A stretch of DNA of 64,000 bases, taken from Zantedeschia hybrid cultivar (lineage: Eukaryota; Streptophyta; Magnoliopsida; Alismatales; Araceae). Position numbers and translations under genes: made by a program. Of this stretch, positions 36,732 through 50,383 are shown in pieces (the first letter of the stretch is position 1; every line of letters starts with the position of its first letter). Under the pieces are notes generated by a model. That model was not told where the DNA came from and did not search any database. It saw nothing but the letters and a program-made list of their open reading frames with translations. The stretch covers positions 52,571,129-52,635,128 of the forward strand of contig JARZZO010000009.1 of assembly GCA_030544215.1 (NCBI GenBank), in the 5' to 3' direction.

Positions 36732-37901
36732 TTGGAGGAGGATCTGAAAGGAAAAGGGAAGATTGATGAAGGCCCAAGTTCTTATAAACCTAGGGTGCCA
36801 TTTCCTAATGCCTTGTTAGCTAAGCCCAACACCAGGAAGAAACTGGCCCAGAATGAGGAGTTGTTGGATTTGTTCAAACAAGTCCAAATTAATATTCCAC
36901 TCCTCGATGCCATCAAGCATGTGCCAGCTTATGCTAAGTTTCTCAAGGAATTATGTACTCCACGAAGAGAATCTAGAATGGCACCCGAAAAGGTTCGGCT
37001 TTCTGAGGATGTTAGTGCAATTGTGATGAATCATTTACCCAAGAAGTTAAAGGATCCTGGAGCACCTCTAATTTCATGTGACTTAGCTGGAGTTACATTT
37101 GATAGAGCTTTATTGGATCTAGGTGCGAGTGTAAATCTATTGCCAACGGCTATTTATGAAAAATTTGATATTGGAGAATTAAAACCCACATCCATCATCT
37201 TGCAGTTGGCTGATAGGTCTGTGAAAACTCCACGGGGATTAATTGAGGATGTCATTGTAAAGATTCATGATTGTTATTTTCCCGTGGATTTTCTTATTCT
37301 GGATATGGCATTACCTGAGGAACTCATTCACACCCCGATCATCTTAGGTCGTCCATTCTTAGCCACTGCCAAAGCTAATATAAATTGTGAAATTGGCATA
37401 ATGGACATTTCATTTGGGGGTCAAAAGGTCCAGATTAATGTCTTCAAAGCGTCTCAATACCCAGATCATGAAAAAGAATGCCATACTATTGATGTCTTGG
37501 ATAATCTGGTTGAAGAAAATGAGATGTCCACATATGCCCTTTTGGAAGAAGCCAATACTCTAAAAGATTCGCCCGGCCCATTAACATCTTGGCCCAAGGT
37601 TGAACCTTTACCAGCCTTACAGTCTGAGCCCGCTTTGCCATCTTTAGAGGACCCTCCTGAGCTTGAACTCAAACCATTACCTGAGTCTCTCAAGTATATC
37701 TTTTTGGGTCCGGACCAAACTCTCCCGGTCATCATTGCGGCAAATCTCACATCGCCGCAGGAGGCCCAATTAACCGAGGTCCTCAAAGACCATAAAGGTG
37801 CTATTAGATGGTCGGTGGCCGATTTGAAAGGAATAAGTCTGTCCATTTGCATGCATCACATCTATATGGAAGAGAATTCTAAGCCCAGTCGGGAGATGTA
37901 A
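36732..37901 (+). pseudogene. Athila protease and start of RT
   Basis: Continues in the gag frame. The aspartic protease core LLDLGASVNLLP lies near 37114-37150; D-L-G-A-S in place of D-T-G is usual for plant Athila elements. The part after it leads into the RT domain. A TAA at 37899-37901 interrupts the frame; the surrounding text REM-stop-RRLNP suggests a former CAA codon. Confidence 0.88.
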
Positions 37902-39308
37902 AGGCGGCTTAACCCTAATATGAAAGAAGTAGTGAAGAAGGAAGTTGTGAAATGGCTGGATGCGGGTATTATTTACCCAATATCAGATAGTAAATGGGTC
38001 AGCCCAACTCAAGTGGTACCCAAGAAATCTGGATTAACAATTATTAAGAATGATCATGGAGAAGAGGTACCCACTAGGCTCACCACGGGATGGAGAGTGT
38101 GTATTGATTACCGAAAGCTAAATCTAATGACTAAGAAGGATCACTTCCCACTCCCATTCATGGATCAGATTCTGGAAAAATTATCGGGCCAGAAGTACTT
38201 TTGCTTCTTAGATGGGTACTCCGGGTACAATCAAGTGGCTATTTACCCGAAAGATCAAGAAAAGACCACCTTCACGTGCCCTTATGGCACGTTTGCTTTT
38301 AGGAGAATGCCATTTGGATTATCCAACGCACCAGCCACATTTCAACGGTGCATGATGGCCATCTTCTCCGATATGGTGGGCGAATTCCTCGAAGTTTTCA
38401 TGGATGATTTCTCAATCTTCGGGGACTCTTTTGAAAATTGCCTGGAAAATCTTAAACAGGTGCTAGCACGATGCATAGACACCAATCTGATACTTAGCTG
38501 GGAAAAGAGCCATTTTATGGTTCGAGAGGGCATTGTTCTAGGCCACATTGTGTCTGAAAGAGGGATAGAGGTAGAGAAAGCTAAGATCGATCTCATATCC
38601 AATCTTCCTCCTCCCACCTCGGTCAAACAGATCCGTTCATTCCTTGGCCATGCCGGTTTCTATCGCCGGTTTATCCACAATTTCTCTCAAATTGCCCGAC
38701 CTCTAACTCTTCTCCTAGCTAAGGACGTTCCTTTCCAAATGGATGAATCTTGCATCAAGGCATTCAATTCTCTGAAGGAATCTTTGACCAAAGCCCCGAT
38801 TCTTCAATCTCCAGATTGGTCTTTACCCTTCGAAATCATGTGTGATGCCTCGGATTATGCTATCGGTGCAGTTTTGGGACAAAGAATCAACAAGTGTCCC
38901 GTGGTGATCTATTATGCAAGTCGCACCCTTGCCGATGCTCAAGTGAATTATACCACCACCGAAAAGGAATTGTTAGCCGTAGTTTTTGCCCTAGAAAAAT
39001 TCAGATCTTATCTTTTAGGGGCAAAAGTCATAATCTATTCTGATCACTCAGCTCTGAAATATTTGTTGACCAAGAAGGATGCAAAGCCTAGGCTTATTAG
39101 ATGGATCTTACTCCTTCAGGAATTCGATTTGGAAATTCGGGATAAGAAGGGTTCCGAGAATGTGGTAGCTGACCACCTATCCCGAATTTCGATCTCTGAC
39201 AGTACACCAATCACTGATTCCTTTCCTGATGAGCATCTACTGACCATTTCTCACACTGTTGCACCTTGGTATGTGGTATGCTCATATTGTCAATTACAAG
39301 GTGACTAA
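37902..39308 (+). pseudogene. Athila reverse transcriptase and RNase H
   Basis: RT blocks CIDYRKLN (near 38100), FLDGYSGYNQV and MPFGLSNAPATFQ are intact, and the catalytic box reads FMDD at 38397-38408, the usual Athila form. RNase H is read from CDASDYAIGAVLGQ through TTTEKELLAVV and YSDHSALKYL to VVADHLSR. The frame is open for 462 codons, so this is the best-preserved retroelement domain in the window. The frame runs out at 39308 because of a 7-bp duplication at 39267-39280. Confidence 0.92.
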
Positions 39309-40560
39309 TCAGCTTCCGGAAGGATGGACTAAAAGTGAAAAGGACAAATTCTTTTCTCAGGAAAAATTTTATTTCTGGGAGGATCCTGAATTATTTAAAT
39401 TTTGTCCTGATCAAATCATTAGGCGATGTGTCCCTGAAGAAGAACAACAGAGTGTTCTCAATTTCTGTCATAATCTGGCGTGTGGGGGCCACTTCTCAGG
39501 AAAGAAAACTGCAGCCAAAGTCCTACAAAGTGGTTTTTACTGGCCCACACTTTTCAAAGATGCCCATGAATTTAGCAAAACTTGCCTCCGATGTCAGGCC
39601 GTAGGAAATATGGCGAAAAGGGATATGATGCCGCTCAACCCAATCTTAGTGGTTGAAGTCTTTGATGTTTGGGGAATTGACTTTATGGGACATTTTCCAC
39701 CCTCTTTTGGACATACATATATTCTGGTAGCGGTGGATTATGTCTCAAAATGGATTGAAGCAGTAGCCACTCGAACCAATGATCATAAAGTGGTAATTAA
39801 ATTCGTTCAGAAGAATATCTTTTCTCGGTTCGGATGGCCTAAAGCTATCATTAGTGATGGGGGAACGCATTTCACGAATTACCAATTTCGGGCTTTGCTT
39901 AAGAAATATGGGATTAATCACAAAGTAGCTACCCCTTATCACCCCCAAACCAGTGGCCAAGTGGAAGTTTCCAATAGGGAGATCAAGAATATTCTGCAAA
40001 AGTCCGTTAGGCCCGATAGAAAAGATTGGTCTGAAAGATTAGATGATGCTTTATGGGCCTATCGGACCGCTTACAAAACCCCTATTGGCATGTCTCCTTA
40101 TCGCCTGGTTTTTGGAAAAGCGTGCCACCTTTCGGTGGAATTGGAACATAGGGCTTATTGGGCCATCAAACAAGTCAATTTGGAGCTAGCCCAAGCTGGT
40201 TCCCACCGAACCTTACAACTGAGTGAGTTGGAAGAGTTGCGCAACGAGGCCTATGAAAATTCAAAGATTTATAAAGCCAAAACTAAAGCTTTTCATGATA
40301 AACATATTGTAAGAAAATCCTTTCTTCCAGATCAGAAAGTTTGGCTATTTAACTCTAGGCTCCGCTTATTTCCAGGAAAACTGAAATCCAGATGAGATGG
40401 ACCATTCGTGGTCGTTAAAGCCTTCGATCATGGAGCCGTTAAAATTCTGAATCCTAAGAGTGGGAACACTTTTACTGTTAATGGTCAACGGTTGAAACCA
40501 TTCATTGAAAATCTTCAAAATGCACCACTTGAGTCCATAGAACTGAGTGATCCACATTAA
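39281..40560 (+). pseudogene. Athila integrase
   Basis: Read in the +1 frame after the 7-bp duplication: VTNQLPEGWT, then the HHCC zinc site (CHNLACGGH near 39465 and TCLRCQA near 39585), then the D,D,E core with WGIDFMGHF near 39670, SDGGTHF near 39853 and GQVEVSNREI near 39956. All three acidic residues are present. A TGA at 40393-40395 replaces a Trp codon just before the DGPFVV block (GPF/Y motif); the frame continues to a natural end at 40558-40560. Confidence 0.9.
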
Positions 40561-41747
40561 CTGAACTTCCGTCTGGCTGAAGACAATAAACTTAGTGCTT
40601 GTTGGGAGGCAACCCAATATTTTACTTCAGTTTTTGTATTTCTCTTCCCTTTTAGGTCCCTGAGCAGCAGTCGCCGTGGGTATGTCGCACCCTCGTCATT
40701 ACAGATTGTTTCGCTCCTTCACAAATTCTCTTTTGGCTGCATGTTTTTTCATATCTTTTATGCCATTGAGGACAATGTCAATCAAGTTGGGGGGTAGGAC
40801 AATCATATGCATTTATTGAAAATCTTTTGAAGAAAACTTATATCTTTCACTAAAAAATGGTCAAATTTTTCAAAAACTTCTTTTCGCATCCTAGAAAACA
40901 AATTGCATGAAAATCATGTTTCATTAAGTAAATCTTAAACAAATCAGTTTTCTGTTAGTCACATTGGTTAAAGAGCCTGTAAAGTTTAAATATCACACTC
41001 TACAAAAATCCACGGCATGATGATTTTCACACACACACGGCAACTTAGAATAAATGAAAGATCTTAAAAAGTATAGAATTGCTGGAATTATCCTCAAGGA
41101 TAAGACTACTTATTCAAATTTTTCTTTTGGGTTGAACGAAAAGAATGTGTAAGATCCGTAAGAGGGGACTGTCCCACTCAGCACTCTAAAAGAGGCGGTC
41201 AGTTAAAATGGACAGCTGTAAACACTAAAAGCAAAAGAAGGCGATAAAAGAACTAAAGGAAGGTAGGTGGCAAAAAGTACGCACCTCCCCTCAGGCAATT
41301 CAAAGAGAGTGGCAAAAAGTATGCACTCTCAAAAGCAAAAGTACAATAAAATGAAGAAACGCCACGCTAAAAAGTCCATCGTACCAAAAATATGACCAAG
41401 TCGTGAAAAGTGCTGAGTTGGGACGGGAACTGAAAAACGGTCCTCACTGACTGATCGGGAAATCTTTTATTCTCTTCCCCTCCCCAAGTAGTCTTATCTA
41501 AAGGGTAGTAAAGGAAAGAATATACCAGAAAGGTCAGAAATGAGTTCTAAGTGTGTCAAATTTCATGCACAATCACCTGTCTGAATCAAAATATTGTGGG
41601 ATATGAAAACTTTTTAGCTCAACCAAACGGCTACCACTTAAATTGATTGTGAAAGATACTACAAATGAAGCATGATAATTCATTAATTGTCCTAACATTT
41701 CCTTATTTGCATTGCTAAGGGACTAGCAATGGGTAAGTTGGGGGGTG
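40561..41747 (+). other. Athila 3' untranslated region with two purine tracts
   Basis: About 1.2 kb without coding sequence. The text AAGTTGGGGGGT occurs at 40784-40795 and again at 41735-41746, the second directly before the LTR start, where it acts as the polypurine tract. No env-like frame is seen. A polypurine block near 41155-41350 contains repeats of GTGGCAAAAAGTA. Confidence 0.75.
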
Positions 41748-43923
41748 TGATAAAGTGTTAAATTGATCATTTAAGGGCAACCATATGCATCATACTTATG
41801 TTTTTATCTGCAAAATAGCATGAAATGATAGATAATTGTGTAACAAGTCCAACGGTACCAATTTCATCAAATTCTGACTTAAAAACATCGTCATTTCATG
41901 TGATCAAAGGAGTGTAACGCATTTGCGGTTTTTCGACAAAACCGAGACGAAATGAATAAATATGATGATATTTTTATGATAATGCGCTAAATTATATTTA
42001 TTTGATGTGAACAGGACACGTCGATGATGCAGTGCAGCTAGAGGAGTTTCCGGAAATTTGGGGGAGGTCTTGTGTGCGGATTTCAACTAAAATAGGGGTA
42101 AAAATACAATTTGATTCCTTCTTTCGCTGGAGTTTCTCAAAACCCACACTTTCCTTCCGTCTCTCCAATTTCCTAAACACATCCCTTCCTTTATTTTAAA
42201 AATCATCTCTCTCTCTCGTTTTGGAAATTTGAATCCTAATTCTTCTCCAGTTTCCTTTTCCTCTCCTTTAACCTCTTTCCTTCCCCAATTCAGACTCTCT
42301 CTTCCTATTTCCGTTTTGTTTTTCAACTTCTCCCTTTCCAAAAACTCTCCCACACACTCTCTCTCTCTCTCTTCTTCTCTCCCATATATTCCGAGCCCCT
42401 CCTCTTCCTCCGTAATTTTTCTCTCCCACAGCTTCTCCTCTCCTCTTTCTCTTCCTCTCCAGATTCGCAGCCCTCTCTCTTCTATCTTCTCTCTCGCTCT
42501 CAGCCTCTCCGTTTCCCAGCAATCTCTTCCTTTCCCAAATCTCTCCCTGCAGCTCTTTTATTTTTTTTCCCGGCTTTCTTCTCATCCGTCTTCCTCTTCT
42601 CAACCTATCACAGATCTCTCTCTCTTCTCTTCTCTTCCTCCGCAGCGCCCTCTCTCGGACACCCCCACGCGCATGCCGGCTTCCTCCTCGCAGCCCTGCA
42701 TGCCCAGCCGCACCTGCCCGAGCTCCAGAAGCTCCTTCAGCCGCCAACCTGCAGCAACCAGCTTGGTGAAGCCGACCTCCTCGAGCATGCATGCTTGATG
42801 AAGCCCACGTTCTCCACCTGCACGTAGCCAGCATCCGGCAAGCTCCAGCGGCGGTGTACCAGCAGCTTCCAAGTATTCTCTAAGCTTGCTCCAGCGGCGG
42901 TGTACTAGCAGCGCAGCACCACCTTGCTCCAGCACCGTTCCACGCACCCCGGCAGCAGCAGCTCCAAGCTCCACCTCGCACCCTCGCATGCTGCTCGGTG
43001 AAGCCAGCCTCCATCCACCAGCTACTACCTCTCCAGCAACCCTCCACGCAGCAGCCGGCAACTTTCCTCCTCTCCTCCACGCTTCCTTCATCAAACGCAG
43101 CAGCACCTGAAGCTTCCTCCCACGCTTGCCAGCAGCTCGTCCACGTGCAAGCAGCTCTTTCATGCACCGCCAGCAGCTGCACCAGCCCCCTCCTGCTCTC
43201 CACGTGCCTACCGTCCAGCAGCTCCACCTCCAGCGGCAACAAGCTCCTTCCAGCAGCTCCTCCTGCAGCCACGCATAGCAGCTGCTTCCTTCATCCAACG
43301 CACAGCACATCTTGCATGCAAACCCCTCCAGCCACCAACAGCAGCAAGCGGTTTTAGCAGCTGGACTATTGCGCCATACCCCCACAGTCGGACCATTGCA
43401 CCGGCAGTCTGCTTGTTTTTCTTTTTATTAGTTTAGAATTAGGTTAATTACTTAGGAATAACTAAAATGTTATTTAATATTTTTATTATTTAGTTTAAGA
43501 AACAATTAAACTTTGTAGTTTGTTTCATAATTTTTAGTTAATTCATGTTTTACACGTAGTTAAATTTCCATATCTTTGTCGTAGATTTTAGTGTGGTTAA
43601 TTTTTTATATATATAAATGTTTGTGTTTAACTTCTAAAAAAAAAGAAAAGAATAAAAAAAAAAGAATTTGTTTAATTCAAGCAATTATGTTTTTAGGTTA
43701 CCTTAGTTAATTGTGTTTTGGTTTAATTAAGTAATTAGTTTATTTAAATTTTCACTTATTTTTAGATTAACCAAAGTCCAAAATTTTCAAAGTTAAAATC
43801 TTAACTCCCTGTGGATCGACTCGGACTCACCACTATTAATTTCCAAAATTTGATTTGAGTGAGCCGGATAAATTTAGATTGAACGTTTTCATATGTTTAA
43901 CGACGCACAATTCGAAATGATCA
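41748..43923 (+). mobile_element. Athila-type 3' LTR (right copy)
   Basis: 2176 bp, TGATAAAGTG to ATGATCA, preceded by the polypurine tract and followed by the duplication TCCTC (43924-43928). By eye it differs from the left LTR at about 21 positions in its first 900 bp but at only about one position in the remaining 1.3 kb (see findings). Confidence 0.92.
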
Positions 43924-44135
43924 TCCTCCGACTAGGAACTATTAAGAATATGTGTGTTTAAGTGATCAATCTCACTAGTATGATCTCATCATAATCTGAT
44001 CACTATTGCACATATTCACGGACTTAATTATGAGATGATAATTCGAATTTACATATAATGAAATATTGCCATTATATTAATAAAATGAACGAGATTACAA
44101 AGTCATATTGGCTTGTAGGCCACCTAAGACTAACA
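43924..44135 (-). mobile_element. Tail of the inverted family A LTR, right copy
   Basis: Same fragment as 28716-28927: the duplication TCCTC, then the first ~205 bp of a family A LTR on the minus strand, ending at its TGTTAG start. Its other half is not present on the left of this Athila copy, as expected if only the right flank was duplicated. Confidence 0.88.
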
Positions 44136-44514
44136 GGACCTGTAGGTGCTCATTGACGAATGAGTTCACTGAACTGATCCGACCATGAATCGATGGATGG
44201 TATATACCTGACTGTTAGCCAGCTCGATTCTTTGTCACGGTTGCGTAGATGATCCTTGAACTTGAGACACCAAAGATATCTTGTTGGTAGGTCTCTGAAC
44301 TTTGACCTTGACTAACAAATCCCTAATCATGGATTATCAATAAGTCAAATGATCGGGTTCAGGGAATTACCCTCGAAGGTAATTGTGTGTTCAATACGGG
44401 ATCATCCGCTCTCGGTATTTGGAGAGAGAATGTTCCGGAAATGATGCGCTTAAGTTGCTAGCCAGGGCGAACTCGGTATTAGATAAAGCGTTTTCTGATA
44501 TAGGTTAGCGGTAT
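44136..44514 (+). mobile_element. Family B 5' LTR fragment, right copy
   Basis: Counterpart of 28928-29306, starting with the GGACC duplication and breaking off at GCGGTAT. It is followed by the same minus-strand cassette. Confidence 0.82.
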
Positions 44515-44988
44515 GTGCAATGTGCCGTGGAAGAGATGGCGGTGATAGTGGTGAGGGGTAGGAGATTGATGGAGTGGAGGAAGAGGAGGAATGGGGAGAG
44601 GAAGAAAAGGAAAAGGAGAAGGGGAAACGGAGCATTTGGAGGGAGAGAGGAGAGAGAGAGGAATGGAGAGAATGAGGGAAAGAAAGGAAGGCTCGGGCAT
44701 CAAATCGAACAAGCGTAAATTGCGTTGTTCTAGGAAGACGCCATTCAGACAACAGGACGCAGGTCGTACACTGGCAAATGTCTGAATGGCATCGGACATG
44801 CAAGATGACATTCAGATGATAAAACCGGGGCCGTACACTCGCGCCACAACGCTTGCCCACACGGCACCCCTACAAAGCTCCCAAAAAGGCATCTCCCAAG
44901 GCCGACGCCATTCAAAATCGCATTGTGCAAGCTCGACGCGAAAAATAACCTATGCCCCAACCCTATAAGGGCCCAAACCAAGGGGTTC
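44515..44988 (-). repeat. PMD-leader cassette with dyads, right copy
   Basis: Counterpart of 29307-29780. Its dyads lie 15,208 bp to the right of those in the left copy (for example 44717-44742), with the same 10-nt spacers. Confidence 0.6.
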
Positions 44989-45696
44989 GACATCGACATC
45001 TACCCGATAACTGGATCCGAAACCTCAATCCTTACATAAAGAATATATTCGATATATTAAATACTATCACCAAGGATGAGACCAAAGTAAATAAACAAAA
45101 CCTTTATTTTAAAATCTAAGCCAGAGTGCGAGTCATTGATAACGCACCGCGTGACTTTCTATCAATATAGTTAATAGAACTTAAATCGATGGTAGCAACT
45201 TCTATGTGTTTACCCAAGATTTATCATCATCTGATGAGGGGACTATTAATTATGGCATTAGATGCCTTTAGATTAGGATAGAGGAACGATATAGTTATTC
45301 ACGTGTTTATTTAGGAACTATATTCCTACTCTACTCTATCACGTATTGATGGTAAAGCTTAGACTGGAGATAATGGTCTATTGTGTTTACCCGGGACTAT
45401 TTATAACCAGGGAGCCTAAATAAGATCGGATATTGCAAGGAGTTGCAATTACCATGAGATGGTTGCTCTAGGATAACAGTATAATACTATGAGTTTACCC
45501 AAGATTATACTGTTATTCTTAGAGATTCTAATCCCCGCTAGACGACTGTCGGTGTCTCCCGTTCTGTATATCTGAAGGTTATAAAGTCCGATGAAAATTA
45601 GTGGGAGTAAAACTAGATAAGCAAAGATCATATCTTGTTTTAAATAATAAACTAAAAGTTTGCTAATTATAATTTGATTATATCCTATAGGCTAAA
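44989..45696 (+). other. Copia 5' untranslated region, right copy
   Basis: Counterpart of 29781-30488 with only a few substitutions. No coding feature. Confidence 0.5.
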
Positions 45697-48600
45697 ATGT
45701 CGCACCATAAACCGTTGCGTAGCATACTGGATGCCAATCGTTTGACAAGCCCAAACTACTCAGACTCGCTCAGGAACCTGAAGATTGTCCTCAGATCTTA
45801 GCAAATTGCTTAAGATGATGAACCTCTTACTGAACCAGCATTAGATGCCCCCGAAGAGGACATATTGACATATGAGAAATGGAAGGAAGATTCCACTATA
45901 GCCCAATGCTACATGCTGGCCTCTATGAGCAATCAGTTGTAGAGGCAGCATGAGGAGATGGATGCTAGATCCATCATGCTCCATTTGAAGGAGCTATTTG
46001 GTGAGCAGAGCAGGATCAAAAGATATGAGATATCTAAGAATCTGTTCAAGGCTTAGATGGCAGATGGATCTTCAGTACAGACTCATGTGTTGAAGATGAT
46101 TGAATGGGTGGAGAGGCTAGATGCTCTTGAGGTATCACTCCCTAAGGAGATGCATACTGACCTTGTGTTATCTTCAATTCCATAATCATATGCTCAGTTC
46201 ATTGTTAACTTTAACATTAATAAGATCCAGACCACTTTGGCTGAATTACTAAACATGCTGAAGAGTGTAGAGGAGAACCTTGTGAAGGATAAACCCCAAG
46301 TCCTTATGGTTGGTAATACCGGCACCAAAAGACTAGTAGTTCAAGCCTTTAGGAAAGGCAAATGCAAGAATCAGAAGAAGCCGAAGGTTGTCAAAAAGGA
46401 CAAAGTCAAGAATGCTGAGAAGGGTGAATGCTTCTACTGTTATAAGAAGGGCCACTAGAAGAGGAATTGTAAATATACCTTAAGGACAAGGTTCAAGGAA
46501 CTGTGAAGCAGCAGGACGCTTCAGGTATCTATATGATAGATGTAAACTTGTCAATTAGAGATTATACATCATGGGTATAAGATACTAGACGTGTTTCTCA
46601 TATCTGCAATACTGTGCAAGTACTGACAAGAAGACGTAAGCTAAGAATCGACGACGTGGAGATGAGGCTACGTAACGGCGCAAGAGTTGCGACGATCGCT
46701 GTGGGGATAGTGAAGCTCAAACTACCATGTAGAGACACTTTTTCATTGGATGAATGTTATTATGTACCTAGCATAATAATGAATATTATTTCTATTTCCT
46801 ATTTAAACAGAATTGGATACACCTTATCTATTGGGAACAATTGTTGTTCAATTTATTTCAGAAATAAATTAATAGCTTCTGCTTCGTTATCCAATGGATT
46901 GTACTTATTAAATGTGTCTCATGATAATTTTAATATCGATTCTTTAACTAAATGAAACAAGTATGAAGTGAACAAAGCCTACCTATGGCATTGTAGGCTT
47001 GGCCACATTAGTGAAAACAGACTCCAAAGGCTGCATAAAAATAGATACTTAGATCCATTTGATTATGAATCATATGCAACCTGTGAGTCGTGTTTAATGG
47101 GTAAAATGGCAAAATCTCCATTTTCTGGAACTAGAGAATGAGCCAATGACTTGCTAGAACTAATATATTCTGATGTATGTGGTCCTATGTCAATCCAAGC
47201 CATTGGTGGTTTCTCATACTTCATTACGTTCACTGATGATTTCTCTAGATATGGCTTCATATACTTATTAAAGTATAAATCAGAAGCTTTTGAGAAATTC
47301 AGAGAATTCAAGAATGAAGTAAAGAAAAAAACTGGAAAGAGTATCAAAACCATTAGATCCGATCATGGTGGGGAATATTTGAGTACAGAGTTCATAAAAG
47401 ACTTAAAGGATAATGGTATCATTTCTCAGCTTACACCTCCTTATACACCTCAAATGAATGGTGTATCAGAAAGGAGGAATCGCATACTAATGGAAATGGT
47501 GCGTTCCATGATGAGTATGTCCAAATTACCAGTGTCCTTATGGAGATATGCACTTAGCTCGACTATGTATATCCTGAACAAGATACCCAACAAATCTATT
47601 GAAACCACTCCGTATGAGATATGGAATGGAAGGAAACTAGACTTTAAACATGTTAAAGTCTGGGGATGTCATGCTCATGTCAAAAGACATGATGCAGATA
47701 AACTGGAATCCAGAACTGATAAATGCATATTTGTGAGATATGCGAAGGAAACTTACGGATATTACTTTTATCATTTTAGCGAACAAAAGGTATTTGTGGT
47801 CAGGAGAGCTGTTTTTTGGAAGAAGATTATATTCTCCAAAAGGATAGTGGGAGTAAAGTAACTCTGGAAGAAATACCAAATCCACAAACTGTTAATGATT
47901 CATTAGATGAACTATCAGTTTCTGAACCTACTTAAGAAAATACATAAGAACCTCATAGGTCAGAAAGAGTACCTAAACCACCAGAAAGATATATAGGACA
48001 TATTAATTTGGATGGTCCTAGGATACTCTATAATGAGGATGATGATCCTAAGACTTACCAGGAGGCCATTAAAAGTCTAGAGGCCGGAAAATGACGAGAA
48101 GTCATGAATTCTGAAATTCAGTCTATGCACATCAACTAAGTTTATAACTTGGTTGACTTGCCCGAAGGTATAGTACATATCGGAAGCAAATGGATCTTTA
48201 AAAGAAAGATTGGTGCAGATAGACGAATTGAGACTTATAAAGTAAGGTTTGAGGCGAAGGGTTATCATCAAAGGCAAGGCATTGACTATGACGAGACCTT
48301 CTCACCCGTTGCCATGATTAAGTCTATCAGAATTCTTCTTGCTATTGCTGCATATCATGATTAGGAAATCTAGTAGATGGATGTGAAGACGACCTTCCTT
48401 AATGGAAAACTTAAGGAAGAGGTGTATATGATACAACAAGAGGGCTTCACATCAAAAGAATCTCCAGATATGGTATGTAAGTTGCAAAGGTCCATTTATG
48501 GACAGAAGCAAGCTTCCCGCAGCTGGAACATAAGATTTGACGAGATAATCAAATCTTATGGCTTCATTAAGAATGAAGATGAGTCTTGTGTGTATAAGAA

Positions 48601-49614
48601 AAACAGTGAGAGCGCAATCACATTTCTAGTTCTTTACGTTGACGACATCCTACTCATTGAGAATGATGTAAGGATGATGTCATCGGTAAATATTTGGCTA
48701 TCCAAGAACTTCTCCATAAAGGATTTGGAAAAAGCATCTTACGTATTGGGAATACAGATCTATAAAAATAAATCAAAGAAGATGTTAATTTTAACCCAAT
48801 CAATGTACAAAGAAACCATTGTCAAAAGTTTTGGTATGGAAAATTCCAAAAGAGGTCTCATACCGATGAGACATGGAATTTATCTCTCAAAAAGTTAGTC
48901 TCCTAAGAATTCTGAGGAGGGGGCAGTGATGGATAAGGTACCCTATGCTTCAGGTATAGGTTCCATCTTGTATGCCATGTTATGTACTAGACTTGATGTT
49001 GCATATGCTCTAAGTGTTACGAGCAAACATCAGGCAGATCCGGATGATGAACACTAGAAGGCTATGAAATGTATCCTTAAGTACTTAAGAAGAACTAAGG
49101 ATATGTTTCTGGTCTATGGAGGAGGAGAGTTAAAGCTGTAAGGATATACTGACTCGAGTTTTCAGTCTGATCCGGATGACAGCAAGTCAACATCAGGGTT
49201 TATCTTCACACTTAACGGGGGAGCAGGGAGTTGGAAATGTTCCAAGCAAGAAACCACTGTCGATTCGACAACGAAAACTGAGTATAGTGCTATGGCTGAA
49301 GCCGCCAAGGAAGCAGTCTGGATGAAGAAATTCTTCGGCGATCTTGGTGAGGTGGAAAGCATCTCTGGCCCTGTCCCACTGCTATGCGACAACAATAGGG
49401 TGATTGCTCAAGCGAAAGAGCCGAGGTCTTATCAGAAGTCGAAGCACATTCGCGGCGCTTTCATCTGATCACAGAGATTATAGCTCAAGGAGATGTCGTA
49501 GTGGAAAGAGTTCCTTCAGCTGACAACACAGCAGATCTACTGACTAAGCCTCTTTCTCAAATTTTTTTTGAGCGTCACTTAGAGAATATGGTTATTTTAT
49601 ATAAAAGTGATTGA
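45697..49614 (+). pseudogene. Ty1/copia gag-pol polyprotein, right copy
   Basis: Same element as 30489-34407 with the same gag-protease frameshift and most of the same stops, so these predate the duplication. Differences include a Gln codon kept at about 46372 where the left copy has TAG, a Leu codon at about 47049 where the left has TAA, an FTDDFSR block in integrase where the left copy has FTNDFSR, and one T fewer in a T-run near 47815 that shifts the end of integrase out of frame. RT keeps YVDD. Not functional. Confidence 0.93.
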
Positions 49615-49634
49615 CTTTAATCCAAGTGGGAGAT

Positions 49635-50383
49635 TGTTAGCATTAGGTGGCCCAAAAGCCAATCCGATACTATGTATTATTCTGTTTATTGATATATAAT
49701 GGTATTAATTCATTGTGTGTAATTAATTCGATCTATGTTTATCGTATTACGATGAAGTCCATGAACATGCGCAACAGTCTTCAGATTATGATGAGATCAT
49801 AATTATGGGACCGAAAACTTATAAACACATGTTCTTAATTGTTCTTAGTCAGGAGATGTTTGAAAAGGACATCAAACATCCGGATAAACTAGTACAGGTT
49901 TCTTCAGCTCATATGATGAGGGTGACTGATCCTATAAGTCACTTGTGTGGAGACACTATGTTGGACCTGTAGGTGCTCTTTGACGAATGAGTTCACTGAA
50001 TTGATCCGACCATAAATCGCTGGATGGTATATACCTCACTTTTAGCCAGCTCGATTCTTTTGTCACGGTTGCGTAGATGATCCTTGGACCTGAAACACCA
50101 AAGATATCTTGTTGGTAGGTCTCTGAACTTTGACCTTGACTAACGAATCTCTAACCATGGGTTATCAATAAGTCAAATGATCGGGTTCAAGGAAATGCCC
50201 TCGAAGGTAATTGTGTGTTCAATACGGGATTATCCACTCTTGGTATTTGGAGAGAGAATGTTCCGAGAATGATGCCCTTAAGTCCCTGGCCAGGGTGGAC
50301 TCTGTATCAGATAAAGAGTTATCTGATATAGATTAAAGGTATCTGATTCAAGTAAATCGACCGGCTAGGGTTTAATAGTAAAC
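49635..50383 (+). mobile_element. Copia family B 3' LTR, right copy, first part
   Basis: Follows AAGTGGGAGAT and starts TGTTAGCATTAGG. Ends at AGTAAAC, where the next LTR start lies. Confidence 0.85.
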
